A DNA stretch of 64,000 nucleotides from Henricia sp. BOLD:AAB3569 (taxonomy: Eukaryota; Echinodermata; Asteroidea; Spinulosida; Echinasteridae): NCBI GenBank assembly GCA_037783545.1, contig JBBELK010000011.1:1550001-1614000 (forward strand), read 5' to 3'. Positions within the stretch are counted from its first letter, which is position 1, and each line of letters opens with the position of its first letter. Below the pieces are notes generated by a model. It did no database searches and was not told where the DNA came from. It saw only the letters and a program-made list of their open reading frames with translations. Shown here one piece after another: positions 10,861 to 21,900 of this stretch. The position numbers were made by a program, and so were the translations under genes.

Positions 10861-11165
10861 TCAAGTCAACTGGACCTTCTGCTCAACCTCAAAAAAATGA
10901 CTAAGTGTTTGTAAACAAACCAAAAGCTGTATCCTAAAGTCTTTCTCCAAAAAAAAATAAAAATGACTAACAGTTTGTAAACAAACAATTTGTTCCATTC
11001 AACATTGACTTGTACTTTAATTTAAACGATCAAGTCAACTGGACCTTCTGCTCAACCTCAAAAAAATGACTAAGTGTTTGTAAACAAACCAAAAAAAAAT
11101 AAAAATGACTAACAGTTTGTAAACAAACAATTTGTTCCAGCAGTCCTCTTCCATTCAACATTGAC
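10861..11165. repeat. Local tandem duplication of about 170 bp
   Basis: The block starting tcaagtcaactggaccttctg at 10861 recurs at 11031 with the same downstream tgactaagtgtttgtaaac. It lies in the presumed 3' UTR of the unknown gene and carries AATAAA near 10960 and again near 11098, either of which could act as a poly(A) signal. Confidence 0.7.
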
Positions 11166-11543
11166 TTGTACTTTAATTTAAACAATCTTATTTAAACAGT
11201 GTTACATATTAAAATTAACTTCCAAAGTCAAAATAAAAGTCACTGACAACAAAGGTTTTATTTGTAAACAAGTCTCATTTTATTCTGTACTCCAATTAAA
11301 TAAACCAAATAATAATATATGCAAACAAAACAATCATTAAAGTAATTTATGCAAGGTCCAATTTCCTATTGTCTTTACAGATAGGTTTTGCCCTGGCGGC
11401 CAGAATTATAAAAAAATCGAACAGGGGTTACCCTGTCCGATTTTTCTAATATATTGAAATGGAGGTTTCATACCTGTTACAGAAAAGATTAATAAAAATC
11501 CTGTACAAAGAAATACAGTTACCAATCTTTAAGAAATACTGCA
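11166..11543. other. Gene-free stretch with one hairpin
   Basis: No exon is seen. Positions about 11408-11446 form a near-perfect hairpin (aaaaaatcgaacagggg paired with ccctgtccgattttt). The rest is AT-rich. Confidence 0.5.
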
Positions 11544-14068
11544 AAATGAAATGTAGCCGATATTCTTCTCTTCAGCAGCCATTTCTGAAAATTAAACAAA
11601 AAGAGCACATTCGTTAAAATCTGAGGTAATTTTGAATGATTTACGTAAAAATGGCACAAATTGTTGGTTTCATTTTAAGAGGTCTCTGGTTCGAATCCCG
11701 ATAAGGCCTTTACGATTTTTCTCTTCAAGTGATGAAAAACAAGTTTTAAAATGACAATTTTATCAGGGCTATATTCATACAAAAATTTGGAAGATTTTAT
11801 TTCCTTAATTTCAAACAAATTTTTTGCGAAAACGGTTCGGCTATCGACCTTTCAGCTTATTTTTTCTTTGAAACATAATGACAAACGTGTTTTCTGAGTC
11901 TGTGCAAAAGGTTTAGCAATTATACGCAAGAAGAAATTACCTCAATTTTTTAACCACTTCAGTGAAGGAATTGAAATTTCTTATTACATTATACGTTGCA
12001 GAATATTTGTACAGTGATTTTTGTTCTGAATAAAATTGGTGTATGCTACAGTTTTAATAATACATCTGCCAAAAAAATTAAGTTGTGTACAAAATTTGAT
12101 CGGAAGTCAGTTCTTATATTACCGGTAGATTTTAAAAAGAGGTAAATTTTGCTTACTTTTAAATCGGCAATCTTTGTGGAGGATTCTGGCACATCTTTGT
12201 CGACATTACCTGGAAACGAATAGAAAATCACAATATTAATGTCAAATTCTGTAATTTTCCAAGATGGACATATCGGTACATACGCTATAAATCAAGGATT
12301 TTGAAATACCATTTTGTGTGAGTGCACACACTTTGTATAACCAAATGTCCATGTAACAATTGGGTATTTTCCAAGTTGGTCACAACTAAAAAATCACAAA
12401 TAAATTTTCGTATATGCATTGAAACCTGACATTTTAAAAATAGTGACAAAATGCAACTTTAGTGAGTGAAAACGTATCCAAGCTGTCGACTGCAGCAGTT
12501 AAATTTTTAAGAGTTGGGAAGTTGATTTTTTTTTGATGGGAAAAAAACCCAAAATCTCGAGTGGGAAAAATTTAAGATTGTGTGAGGAAACACTTTCATG
12601 TTTTGCACACAAGGTCCGAAGCCATGATCAACTTCCCAATTCTTTCCGTTAAATTCCTTAGAGGCGTGACCAACTTGGGTAAAATGCTGAATTGATAATT
12701 CGTTATATTTTGAAAATGCAGATTTTTACCACTTTCTGAAAGTAAATATTTTGCATAAATATAATAAATAAAATAAATGACCCCATTGTAATTTGTCGAT
12801 CTTTTATTGGAATTCATTAATTGTCAGCATATTCGATTAATGCAAAGAATTTAATAGTTGACCATAACTTAAAACCTTGTGTACAAAGGGGACTATTATT
12901 AAGTTATTATTTCTTTCTGGTATTCATACCAAGGATTCCTCAATAGTGCTCATTGCACTGTCACTCGTAAGCGTGAGGAAACCCATGAAGAATTAGAATT
13001 AGAAATGGCCAGAGACACCGGGGAATCCCCTTGCTCTTCACGAAAGAATGCTCTGGGATCTTTAGAGTGCGTTATCATTACCTAACACACTGGACCAACG
13101 GCTTTACATCCCTTCCGAAGGATGGAGCAAGTGTGGTTGAGTGCCTTGCCCAAGGGCACAGGTGCAGCAGCCGGATTCTGGTTGATGGTTTTTAATATTT
13201 TCGCAAAGATTTCCATTTACTGGTCACCACTTATTCTCCTAATGACTCGGTAACCACCACAACGTGTTCATATTTTGAAGAGGAGTGAAACAAAATTCAA
13301 CAATTTCCTTGAAAACACTTTTTCTGCCCTGTTCCACAGCGACCAGTTAACAAAATTGGTCTCATATGGTTTGTACACAAGTTTTGAACCCATGATTAAC
13401 TTCTCAATTCTTTCCTCTTCCAAATATGACATGATAATGCCCCAGAAAGGGTAAATTTGGTTAGGAAACATTTTAGCAATGAATTAAAAAATATCAAGTT
13501 AATTTTTCCTTGAAAACCCTCAAGATTTGTATGTCATGCTCCATAGACTTAGTACATTGAGTCTCAACTGACGAACGTGTGTGATATATGAGTCACATCA
13601 AGATAATTAGTGGCGACAAGTAAATGGCATTCTTTCCCGAGATTTTTAATTTACCTTTTCCGTGGTGTCAGTTATTCAGGAGAAGACTCTAATCTGAAAA
13701 AGAAAAGATTAAATAAATTATAGGGGACAAACAATATTCATGCCACCAATTTCTTGACCCATATTCTTGCAAATGCCTATTTTCCAAATTTCCCGCCTAA
13801 AGTTTCAAACTATCCATGTTACAGCCCAAAATTTCGCAATACCAAATTCCCAAAACTGCACTAGCAATTACAGATTGCGAGGCCCAAAGTGAAAGTCAAA
13901 AATTGCACATTACAAAACCATAAATCAATTTGATTTTTCCCCAGAGAATTTTAACTTATATACCTTTTCCTTGGTACCCGGAGATGACGCCATGCACTCT
14001 GAAGAAAGATCAAACACATTCGGGGAAGTACATTGTTCAATCAGTTCAGAGGTCTTTCCTTCCTCCAT
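11544..14068 (-). CDS. Candidate small minus-strand gene, unrecognised, incompletely assembled
   Basis: A start exon on the minus strand begins at ATG 14068-14066 and reads MEEGKTSELIEQC, then SPNVFDLSSECMASSPGTKEK to a GTATAT donor near 13964. Downstream exon-like blocks are about 12152-12212 (after tcgtttccag, reading NVDKDVPESSTKIADLK, followed by GTAAGC) and about 11544-11584 (after aattttcag, reading MAAEEKNIGYISFCSIS then stop). The last two join in phase. The first and second do not, so an exon is missing or the model is wrong. A block at 13674-13707 has a strong acceptor but stops early. No family is recognised. Confidence 0.3.
13000..13185 (-). mobile_element. tRNA-derived SINE fragment (ccagagacaccggggaatcc family)
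   Basis: The block ccagagacaccggggaatcc, gaaagaatgctctg, cactggaccaacggc and gtgccttgcccaagggcac is shared with 32428-32625, 33410-33580 and 41350-41545; a short fragment is at 32895-32955. The complete copies show that this is the body of a minus-strand SINE whose head here is degraded. Confidence 0.65.
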
Positions 14069-15860
14069 GGTGCAATTACATGTTCATGAAGTTTCATTAC
14101 GAGCCAGGGGAAACCCAATCCATGCATAGCGGCATGACAAAAAGATTTTGACCCGAAAGTCACAAAAAAATACTAAACTACAAAACATAAATCAATGTGA
14201 CTTTTTTTCTGAAACATTTAACATAAAATTTACAAGCTTTAAATCAAGTTAACTTAATACCGTTTCAGCAAAAAGGTGCACCGTTATTGCTGCTAAACAT
14301 TTCGCCAGCTTGACTGACTGACACAGTACAGACGTACGTACCTCCAGCATTTTCTCCAAAGAAAAAACCTGAATCTCGCCTCACACTTAACTATTTATTG
14401 CAAACTGCCTCCACGGTTCACCAATTCGCCTCAACGGTTCACCACGTGACTAGCTGGTGCTTTTAGATAAAAAAGCTTTCTTTGTTGTTTTCGGGGCATT
14501 TCGTAAGCTTTGAATTATCTTCACATTCCTGGTACAGCATTTGCTTTCAAGAAAACGCCTGAAATACCTCTCGAATGCACCACCTTTGTGAGTCATTACT
14601 TAACGATAGAAATGGCTTTTGATGCAAGAGGGAAAACACAATGCAACATTTAAGACGCTGTGTCTTCATTGTCCCAAGAATCTAAGGAATTTCTCAGACG
14701 TGCATGAATAATTAACAATAGGGCGGATAGGAATGTTCCAAAGTTTCTGTAGTAGCTTTTCTGATTGGTTCCTTAAAATTATCCCATTTTGGTCATAAAC
14801 TAGCATAATTTTGGTCCCAAATTTTGTTTAAAAAGACAAAGGCCAGAGCCAGTTATCTACAGACCTAAAGCAACTTCCAGTAAATACAAAAAATCCACAA
14901 GAATTCTGGCCTAACATATAGGGAAACAAATTTGAGAAATCGAATTCCCCCTCTCCCCCAACATTTATAGCCAAATTATTACCTGAATTTAAATTCAGGT
15001 ATGGGAACAAATTCTGAGCAAATTACAAATGATCCTTTCTCAGACATTGGTCTATTTTAGTTAATAAAATTTGCTTGAATTTCACATAGGAATGAATATG
15101 GAGATATTTAAAAGGTGTTTTCACATTGTTAGTGTCCAGTTTTCAGAGAAGATACAGGCTTTGGAGCAAATGTCTTGGTTTGCAACTTTCCGCTCGTAGA
15201 TAATATTTGGTTCACTTCACATTATTTTGAGGCATAGGTCATCATTATAAAGATTATTTTAAAGACAAAAAGTATCACTGCAAATTAACTCTGGATGAAA
15301 TATGTTTATTCTCAGGTCTGATTTTATTTCTCATTTCACAATGGACAAAAACAATCATGGGCCTGTAACAGTATGAAAAATTTAAAATCTCAGCTCAAGT
15401 AATTTTTATTCTATATTCCTGCAACATGGATCCCAATATTTTTTTCAAGAATGTTGCATCTAAATAATTCTTGCAAATGTAAAAAGTAAACCGATTGTAC
15501 ATCATATAGTCGCATTGGAGACGTTTCCAATTTACAAAAAAATGCGGAGGTATATCTGAACATGAAAAACATAAAAAATAAGAACACGAACAACTTAAAA
15601 ATCGACACAAGAATTGAATTCATTGAACTATGCCAACCTTTTGTTTAGAAAATTTACTTTTCCATAAAATGCGATTCGCTTGACTCATGATGATGTTCAG
15701 AATTAAAAAGTACAATTCCCAACGACACAAATTCACAACGCAGATATCAATGCCCCTACATCTTCACAGGAGCGTAACTTGATTTTGTTTAAGTCCAGAT
15801 TAAGAACTAGGTTCAACAATTCATAATTATGATTTCCTGATCTAACTGTAAAAAAAGGTA
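14069..15860. other. Gene-free AT-rich stretch
   Basis: No exon with paired splice sites and no recognisable repeat copy was found. Frames here are short and low in complexity. Confidence 0.4.
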
Positions 15861-15864
15861 AAGG

Positions 15865-16025
15865 TCGTGCTTGTAATTACAAGCCAGAGTGCCGATCTCT
15901 CTTTCATTAGCAAGGGGGCCAGACTCCTCTTCCGAGTTTGCTGTTGGGGGTTCGCCTCTCCTCCCACACAGCGAGTCTGTTTACCTTCCCAGCATGATGC
16001 TGGTACCCATTTATACACCTGGGTT
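15865..16025 (-). mobile_element. SINE fragment (cccatttatacacctgggt family)
   Basis: The reverse complement contains acccaggtgtataaatgggtacc, which also occurs in the SINE at 16425-16720. The head with its A and B boxes is missing here. Confidence 0.5.
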
Positions 16026-16424
16026 AAGGAAGGCAATCAGAACTGTATGATCTTCCAAATGTTGGTTTTTTTTTCTTCAAAAAAACATTTTGTTTTAGCA
16101 GAGCCTTTCAATTTTAACTGAAAATCACAAGCACCCTTTTTGATCTTTGCTCCAAAAGATGAAAACTGGAAGCAACTATAGTGACAACTGATGTTTCCAG
16201 CAACTAGTGGCAACTGAGGTTTCTAGCAACTAGCAGCAACTTGGGGCAACTGATCAGTTGCTTAAAAAGGCTGATGTAATTAGATGCCTCAAAACAGCTC
16301 AGATTGTGGAACAGGATGAACAAAGAGTACTTTGGTAATAAAAGAAATAATACAAGTCAGTCATTAGATATTGTTAGATATAGTTTATACGGCATTTATA
16401 GTTAACCATAGTTTGACTGGAGAA

Positions 16425-16720
16425 GTGGTGGTCTAGTGTATAGCGTGTCGGACTTTCGGTCAAGAAGTCCATGGTTCGAAGCCTGGTCATCATTGCACCA
16501 CGTTGTGTCCTTGGACAAGAAACTTCACTCCACGTTGTCTCTCTCCACCCAGGTGTATAAATGGGTACCAGCAAATACGGTTGGGGAAACCCAACTGGGG
16601 GTAGACCTGAGATGGACTGGCATCCCATCCAGGAGGAGTAGCAATGCTCCTAGTCACTCCATACCACAGAAACTGGGGATGAGTACCTGCCATATGAGCC
16701 AGTATGGGCTCATAAAAACG
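16425..16720 (+). mobile_element. tRNA-derived SINE
   Basis: GTGGTCTAGTGTATAGCG acts as an A box and ATGGTTCGAAGCC as a B box, with tRNA-like spacing. The body contains gtgtccttggacaagaaac, ctctccacccaggtgtataa and atgggtaccagc, features of widely distributed marine-invertebrate SINEs. A MITE copy begins directly at its 3' end. Confidence 0.7.
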
Positions 16721-17054
16721 ACCTATAGACCAATCCTGTAACTAAGGTCTCCTTCTCTGTATATCCGCCATTATTATAGCTGGGGGCTTCCAGTGCATGG
16801 ACTGCGTGTTTCATGTTGCTGTTAGAACGAAAAGCGCTCATCCATTACATGCACGCGATGCGCCCTCTTCACATGCACGCGACGCGCCTCCTTCGCGTAT
16901 ACGCAACACGCTCCCTTCGCGTACACAACCCTACAAAGACGCGCAACTTGTTCGAAGTAAACAAATGCAAAAAACATACAATTCGTTCAGTGGAAGCCCC
17001 CAGCTATGGCGGATATAAAGAAAAGGAGTCCTCGGCTCGCGGATTGGTGTATAG
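16721..17054. mobile_element. Palindromic MITE-like element, copy 2
   Basis: The ends acctatagaccaatcc and ggattggtgtatag are inverted. The inner parts (ctccttctctgtatatccgcc and gcggatataaagaaaaggag) pair. It matches the copy at 664-940. The centre carries repeats of CATGCACGCGACGCGCC. Confidence 0.65.
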
Positions 17055-17744
17055 TTTGACTTGAGTCACTCAAACGACGAATGTTGACCATGATTCGAGG
17101 GACTCCAGTCCAACTGTAGTTGTCGCTCGTACCTGTCCTATGCAACTTTTTCTAGTGTAAACGGCCTTGACAGGAACCAAAATTAAACAAACCAATTATT
17201 ATCAGTTAAAAACTTTTGCTCCTGCGATCAAGAAAAGTTTTGAAGCAACTTTTACCAGGATTCAAATGTAAACCCTCTTTTTTTCAAATGAAACTGTTCA
17301 TGAACGATTTAAATCGTTCCCCAATCGGCAAAGTAAATATGACTGAACAGGAATCTAACCCGAGACCTAAAATTTACCAATTTTGTCGTTATTAGTGTCA
17401 TGCCGCTACGTTTACTAACCTGTTTTTCTTATATTTGTCTACCGTTTTGGTTGAGAATTTACACGCATGATTTGTAAGGCTTTGTTTTCCACATTGAAGA
17501 GTGACAAGAGGAAAATGCTTCATCTATTAGCAGTATACAACATCTTATACGAGGAGGCTGATGGGTGCATCTTATTTCATCAGTCAGTAATGTGTATAAA
17601 CACTTCTTGTAACAAGGCTGACTGCACCAGGCTCTGTAAGAGCCAGTAAGGTGCTTCATGAGAACATGCACGTCTAGTTGTTTTTGCGATGCACGGCTCC
17701 AGAGGTCAGCTCATCCCACGCAGGTTCAATAAGGTTGATGAAAC

Positions 17745-17945
17745 TCCACAAAATTGTTTTTCTGGGTGACTGTAACTACAGGATTTCCCCAGAAATAAGA
17801 AATGTCACATTTTACTGCTGTGAGAATCACTTTGTTCAAAGGTCCACTTGGACCTAGACAAAATTGGTAAAGTCTTAAAACTAATTCCGAAGTGATCGGT
17901 CGATCAATGCCTTGTTATCCATAATTTCGCTGTATTCAACAAATT
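17745..17945. repeat. Interspersed repeat, inverted copy of the 9101-9320 family
   Basis: It contains the reverse complement of the 9101 element (caaagtgattcc as ggaatcactttg, and ggtcgatcaatgccttgttatcc). Copies differ by scattered substitutions, which points to an old insertion. Confidence 0.55.
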
Positions 17946-18395
17946 TCTGTTCTGATGAAGAGTTGGTTAAAATATTCAAGAATTTTGCGTTTCTTTTTTG
18001 GAGAGTATACTTGCAGGAAAATCATGCGTGTAATTCTACTAAAATGGTAGAAAAATGTAAAGAAAGAAATTAGCTTAGAAAAACGACAAGGTCAGGAGTT
18101 CTCGACAAATCCCCCATAAAGGCAACTGCATGCTTGCAAAATGGATGCCCGTGATGTCAACTTGGTAGGCCAGATTAAAATTAGTCTAGTAACTTACAAT
18201 CTAGCCAGATTTTCAGGTTGTCCACGAACAACTTTTTTGGGGATTTCAGATAGCCCAGCATTTGTTTTTTGGTTGTCCTAGGCACCCGGGCAACCAATTT
18301 GTCGAGCACTGGTCTGCAACAAGGCCCTATTTGCAAAGTACGTACATGTACATTTTACATCAACAAGAAAAAACATAGCATCTTCACAGGTTATG

Positions 18396-18845
18396 AATTT
18401 TGAGCTGGGTCTTTCCACATTAAAGGGGGTATTTTGGCAACAATGACCATATTTTCGAGGAAATACCTTTGTCTGGTCTCAAAATAAAAGAAATAAGTTT
18501 AAGTTGTTCTGAAGAGATAACTTAGGCCCAAAAAGGGTTACAAATAGTGTGACAACATGCCTTTCTAAAAACCATGTTCAAATTTCAAATATACGCTCGT
18601 AACCAGGACAGACACTTGTGACATTTTAGGCCGTCCCCGGTTATGAGTATACATTGGAAATTTGTACACAGGGTTTTTAGAAAGGCATGTTGTCACATTA
18701 TTTGTAACACTATTTGGGCCCAAGTTATCTCTTCAGAACAACTTTATTTTGAGACCAGACAAAGGTATTTTCTGAAAAATATGGTCTGTGTTGCCAAAAT
18801 GCCCCCTTTACTGTGGAAAGACTCAGCTGCATTTCGGCACAACAC
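18396..18845. mobile_element. ~430-bp palindromic MITE-like element, copy A
   Basis: The left arm (gggtctttccacattaaagg to caacatgcctttctaaaaac) is mirrored by the right arm (gtttttagaaaggcatgttg to actgtggaaagactcagc). Copy B at 45205-45630 is nearly the same. Reading either arm gives matching frames on opposite strands, so those frames are structural. It lies just downstream of the WTAP stop codon and offers an AATAAA on the minus strand at 18743-18748. Confidence 0.75.
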
Positions 18846-18968
18846 TCTTCGAGTAATGCACCCAAAGAATCAATTTTAAAATCTACGTACTTTTACAACA
18901 CAAGTATTTAAACCTGTGTACAACACACTTTTCTCAACTATAAACACCAACAAGAATTATCTGACATT

Positions 18969-21900
18969 TTAATGTATGATCATGTTTGATTCTTGGTCTG
19001 TGCTGGTAGTAACCTCATTATCGTTTGGAACGGACCTTGGCCCATTCTCTTCACCATAATTCGAGTCTCGAGACTCTTGTTTAGTCAAGAAATCTGCATC
19101 ACTGTCACCATTTCCCGAAGGAAAAATTTTAACCGGGGAAGCCTCACTTCCCATTTTGTCTATGTTGTTGGCAGGACTTGCTGGCGAGCATTGTACGGGA
19201 GAGAGGTTTGGGTTCGTGGGTGAATGATTTGTTCTTGGGAAAGAGATGGGACAGGATGGTTCGGCATTCCCGTATTCATTGCCCAAATAATCCTCATCAC
19301 TACTACTACCAGTGTCGTAATCTACGACGGATAGACTGCAGTTATTGGGCAGCCTTTTAGCAGTCACTGTAGTCTGTGTCGTGAGAGTTAACGGAGATGT
19401 TTGATTGGGCGTCTGATCTGCGGGCAATACTGCCTTGCCAAGAGTTACCTGATTCTCATCTGAACTATTACTAATCTGATCGTCATCATCACGTGAGGAG
19501 GTTACTACAAAGTTTGGGCTATCGGCTGAGGTACTTTGCAGCACCTCGTTAGTTTCTGATGAGGATGTTTTGATCCCCAGACCATTTGACAAGTCAACGA
19601 CCCCCTCGCTTTCATTGCCTGCCGTTTGCACCGAGGGTTTTACTCCCGGCGGTAATTCATGAGGTACATTATCATGATCATTAGTTTTTGTTTGGTCAGG
19701 GACTTGGTCATAATTGGTGGGTTCAGTTGACCCGGGGTCGGGGGTCATAGTTTGAAAACCCTCGTCCGAATCATCACCTGTTTTTGACACCTCACAAGAA
19801 GTCACTGGGTTAGTCAACTCACCCACGGATTGAATTGGTTGGGAGTCTAGGGGGAACCCCTCGCTCACCGTACTAGAGGAGGACGAGTCATTTTCAAACC
19901 TGTATGGGTCAATTTCCATTTCCTCTTCAGGCTGTGGTTGCTCCCTGTCTTGCTGAAGTCGATCCCGTTCAGGTTGCTGATTTTCAGGCCTTTGTCGTTG
20001 GACGTCCTCCTCCTCTTGTTGATTTCGCTGCTGCAGCTCCTGTTCCGAATCCCACAGCCTATCTTCCCGTTGTCCCTGGCATTCCCTCTGCGAGGAATCT
20101 CCGAAATCCTGACTTGATACTGTTGTGTCTTCTTTTCCCGGCTGATGCGAGTCTCCCGTCTCCATTTCGTCCTCGCTGAATGTCCTACCATCCTCAAGGG
20201 GTCTCCCTGTAGTCCTTTCCCCTTCCCCTTCCGCCTCTGTAACTCCAGTAGTCCCTTTTTTCTCTTCTTCTTTGAAGGAAGCGGGAGCCCCTTCTGACGT
20301 CCTTTCCCCACCCGGGCCGACTTCCTCGGCCCCGGGGTGGGTCTCAATTTCCTCTGCTGTCCTAGGGTGGTTATTCATGACCTCTGGAGCTTCCAAAGTC
20401 GTGACGTTCGCAGTGTCTTGACTGGGAGTCCTTGTCTCTGCCGTTAACCCAAGAAGCGGGCTCTTTGGGGACGAACTGCGGCTTGTTTGGGCTGAAGCTG
20501 GTTCCGACTGGGGCCACACTGGCACCTGTACTTGCTGGACGGGGGAAGTCCTCTCTTCAGGCCAAGATTGTGCCTTCTGTGGGTGCACTTCTTCATGCCC
20601 CTGATCCTCTGAAGTTCTTGGAGCCTCCATCTGCTTGTTTTTGACCGCAGCTGTTAGTTCTTCTTTTGCCTCCTTCATTTGTTGCTGAAGAGCACAGATA
20701 GTGCTCTGCATTCCCTCGACTTCCTCGTCTAGCTGAATCACAAACTCGTTCAACTCTGTAACGAAAGGGAAATTTTCAAGTGAGGCAAAATTCGAAGAAA
20801 TGGAGTGCTTAAACAGTGATACACCAACCTCATGTTTTGTGTCGAGCAAGTCAGATTCACCGCGTGCCTGCCCTGCCCCACCCCTGCCCTGCCCCACCTC
20901 ATCTCCCACTAACTCACCATCCTGACTAGCTTTAAGCTCCTCGCTGTATTTCTTCTGCAACGCTAATTCGGCCTCCAGCTGGGCAGTGCGGCCAGTCAAG
21001 ACCTGCTCCGCCCCTGCCACTCCCCTGCTCCACCCCAAACCCCAACTAACTCACCATCCTGACTGGCTTTAAGCTCTTCGCTGTATTTCCTCTGCAATGC
21101 TAACTCGGTCTCCAGCTGGGCAGTGCGGCCAGTCAAGACCTGCTCCGCCCCTGCTCCACCCCTGCCCCGCCCCAAACACCAACTAACTCACCATCCTGAC
21201 TGGCTTTAAGCTCTTCGCTGTATTTTTTCTGCAATGCTAACTCGGCCTCCAGCTGGGCAGTGCGGCCAGTCGAGACTTGCTTCCCAAGTTCCTGGTTCTC
21301 TTGGATCAGGGTGCGACATTTGGCCATCAGACGCTTGCCGGTTTGGCTACAAAAAGAAAAAGACAAAACAAAAAATTTATTAAGGACACCTGCAATTTGC
21401 ACGCTCCCTTTGTTCGATGAAGCGTTTAGACACGTAACAAGATAAAGGTGTCATGCAGCTTATTTTTTATCTTTGTCAGCAGTTGCTTAAAAGAGCGTGT
21501 CCAGATCTTATTTTTGAGCGCCCCCATTTTTCCCCAGGGTGTTGCAATTTCATGTTTCTAATTGAGTTTTGCACACTCAATCCATACATTTTCAAGGATC
21601 TTGTCAAAAAAGCACCAATGTTTTGTAAACTAGTTTATCCGGTTACATCAGTGTAGTAATTACACCAACCTTTTTGCTTCCACATCCAAATTGGAGATTG
21701 CAAATTTCCTGTTTTCTTCCCATGGATAGTATTTTGGGGAGGTACTTTACATGATTGTTAGGTTAGAGTGAAATCCATTTTGTAGAAAAATCTTTAAAAA
21801 AGGTCCTTTGATGTGAATGATACGGCTTTTCAATCTTTGTAGAGCGACAGGGCTCTACGTTGTCAAACCTACCTATCTGGAGTGAATTTCCAGGCAGCCA

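Noticed and set aside
19865..20347. 160-codon minus-strand frame inside the last WTAP exon
   Set aside because: It is a shifted frame of the low-complexity WTAP tail. The WTAP frame is continuous and phase-linked to upstream exons.
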